Source: Chryseobacterium sp. (GTDB lineage Bacteria > Bacteroidota > Bacteroidia > Flavobacteriales > Weeksellaceae). Taken from it: a stretch of DNA of 63,210 nucleotides. The stretch is from positions 1 to 63,210 of the forward strand of contig QFQW01000009.1 in assembly GCA_003248755.1 (NCBI GenBank), given 5' to 3'. Each line of letters opens with the position of its first letter. The stretch's first letter is position 1. The notes under the pieces are model-generated. The model was not told the origin of the DNA. It ran no database searches and was given only the letters and a program-made list of their open reading frames with translations. Positions 62,828 through 63,210 of this stretch are shown in pieces. A program made the position numbers and the translations under genes.

Positions 62828-63210
62828 TTAAAATTGAAAATAAATAAATTCTTCTTGATTTTTAGGCATTGTAAGCGCTATCAACAACAGAATAAAAATA
62901 TAAAATCCCCATCTGCAGAAAACAGGCCATCTCATACCAAGTTTTTCTAAAATATGATGATCTCTCCTCCCACACCATTCTACGATAAGCATAAATAAAA
63001 TTAGAAGTAATAAAAAGCATGACATATGGTTGGGTAAATCAAAAGAAAATCTAGAAAAAATCCCGTAAATAAAAGCATTAGCCGTATGAATACTGTCATT
63101 TCTAAAAATAGTCGCAAGAAAAGTGGCTGCAGATAAATTTAGAAAAACCATGAAAAAGAGAGTGAACCACTTCGAAATAGGAGACTCACAGTGCGTGAAA
63201 TTAGGGTGTT
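62828..63210 (-). CDS. MBOAT-family O-acyltransferase, C-terminal part (5' end outside window)
   Basis: The minus-strand frame is open to the window edge (127 codons visible). It contains SKWFTLFFMVFLNLSAATF, EWCGRRDHHILEKLGMRWP and a closing hydrophobic helix, typical of the C-terminus of membrane-bound O-acyltransferases that move acetyl groups across the membrane. The catalytic histidine would be upstream and is not in the window. It pairs with the SGNH-like gene downstream. Confidence 0.8.
   Translation of the reverse strand, partial: HPNFTHCESPISKWFTLFFMVFLNLSAATFLATIFRNDSIHTANAFIYGIFSRFSFDLPNHMSCFLLLLILFMLIVEWCGRRDHHILEKLGMRWPVFCRWGFYIFILLLIALTMPKNQEEFIYFQF

Overview
The window looks like the chromosome of a flavobacterium close to Chryseobacterium or its relatives (Bacteroidota). 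The evidence is AT-rich DNA (the levan locus is visibly richer in G+C), promoters with the Bacteroidota -7 box TAnnTTTG and no clear Shine-Dalgarno sites, SusC/SusD pairs, Porin_O_P-type porins, type IX secretion (T9SS) C-terminal sorting domains, a hybrid two-component regulator, and many short-lipobox lipoproteins. I saw no rRNA, tRNA, CRISPR array or intact insertion sequence.

Layout. (1) 1-1559: 3'-truncated malic enzyme, minus strand. (2) 1855-10083, minus strand: a seven-gene operon of lipoprotein, DcuC-type C4-dicarboxylate transporter, IadA-like isoaspartyl dipeptidase, porin, M14 zinc carboxypeptidase, porin, and lipoprotein alpha/beta-hydrolase. A divergent membrane-spanning SARP-like regulator (10284-11792) and a T9SS-secreted beta-sandwich protein (12065-13063) follow. 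The operon and the T9SS gene carry the same unusual promoter: three ATTAA-headed 12-bp repeats placed 23 bp from a TAnnTTTG box. I read this as a candidate system for taking up and degrading poly-aspartate or other beta-aspartyl peptides. (3) 13591-25716, minus strand: a levan/fructan utilisation locus (fructokinase, two GH32 enzymes, SusE-position lipoprotein, SusD, SusC, MFS sugar porter) with its fructose-type hybrid two-component regulator at 27862-30627. A T9SS-exported relative of the SusE-position protein lies at 30959-32215 and shares a bipartite operator with the locus. A small unrelated cassette (membrane protein, NAD(P)-binding protein, HxlR regulator) sits between them. (4) 32457-38696: flavodoxin-fold reductase, HEAT-repeat protein, AraC regulator, a 45-residue basic protein, GH130 phosphorylase and a GT4 fusion protein. 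(5) 38880-54767: MBL-rhodanese protein, then hypA-B-C-E on the minus strand facing hyaA-B-C-D, hypF, FKBP, nikR, TonB receptor, hypD and a NiCoT permease on the plus strand. This is an apparently complete, oxygen-tolerant group 1d [NiFe] uptake hydrogenase with its maturation and nickel-supply genes. (6) 55410-59054: OmpR-type response regulator, histidine kinase, UspA-like protein and YoaK-like membrane protein, with a six-copy 11-bp repeat operator. (7) 59154-63210: trxB, holA with a head-to-head single-domain nuclease, and an SGNH/MBOAT acyltransferase pair cut by the window end.

Main uncertainties: substrates of the region 2 operon and of the TonB receptor are inferred from context and residues, and regulator-operator pairings are predictions from repeated sequence. 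Family assignments come from reading the sequences, without database searches.
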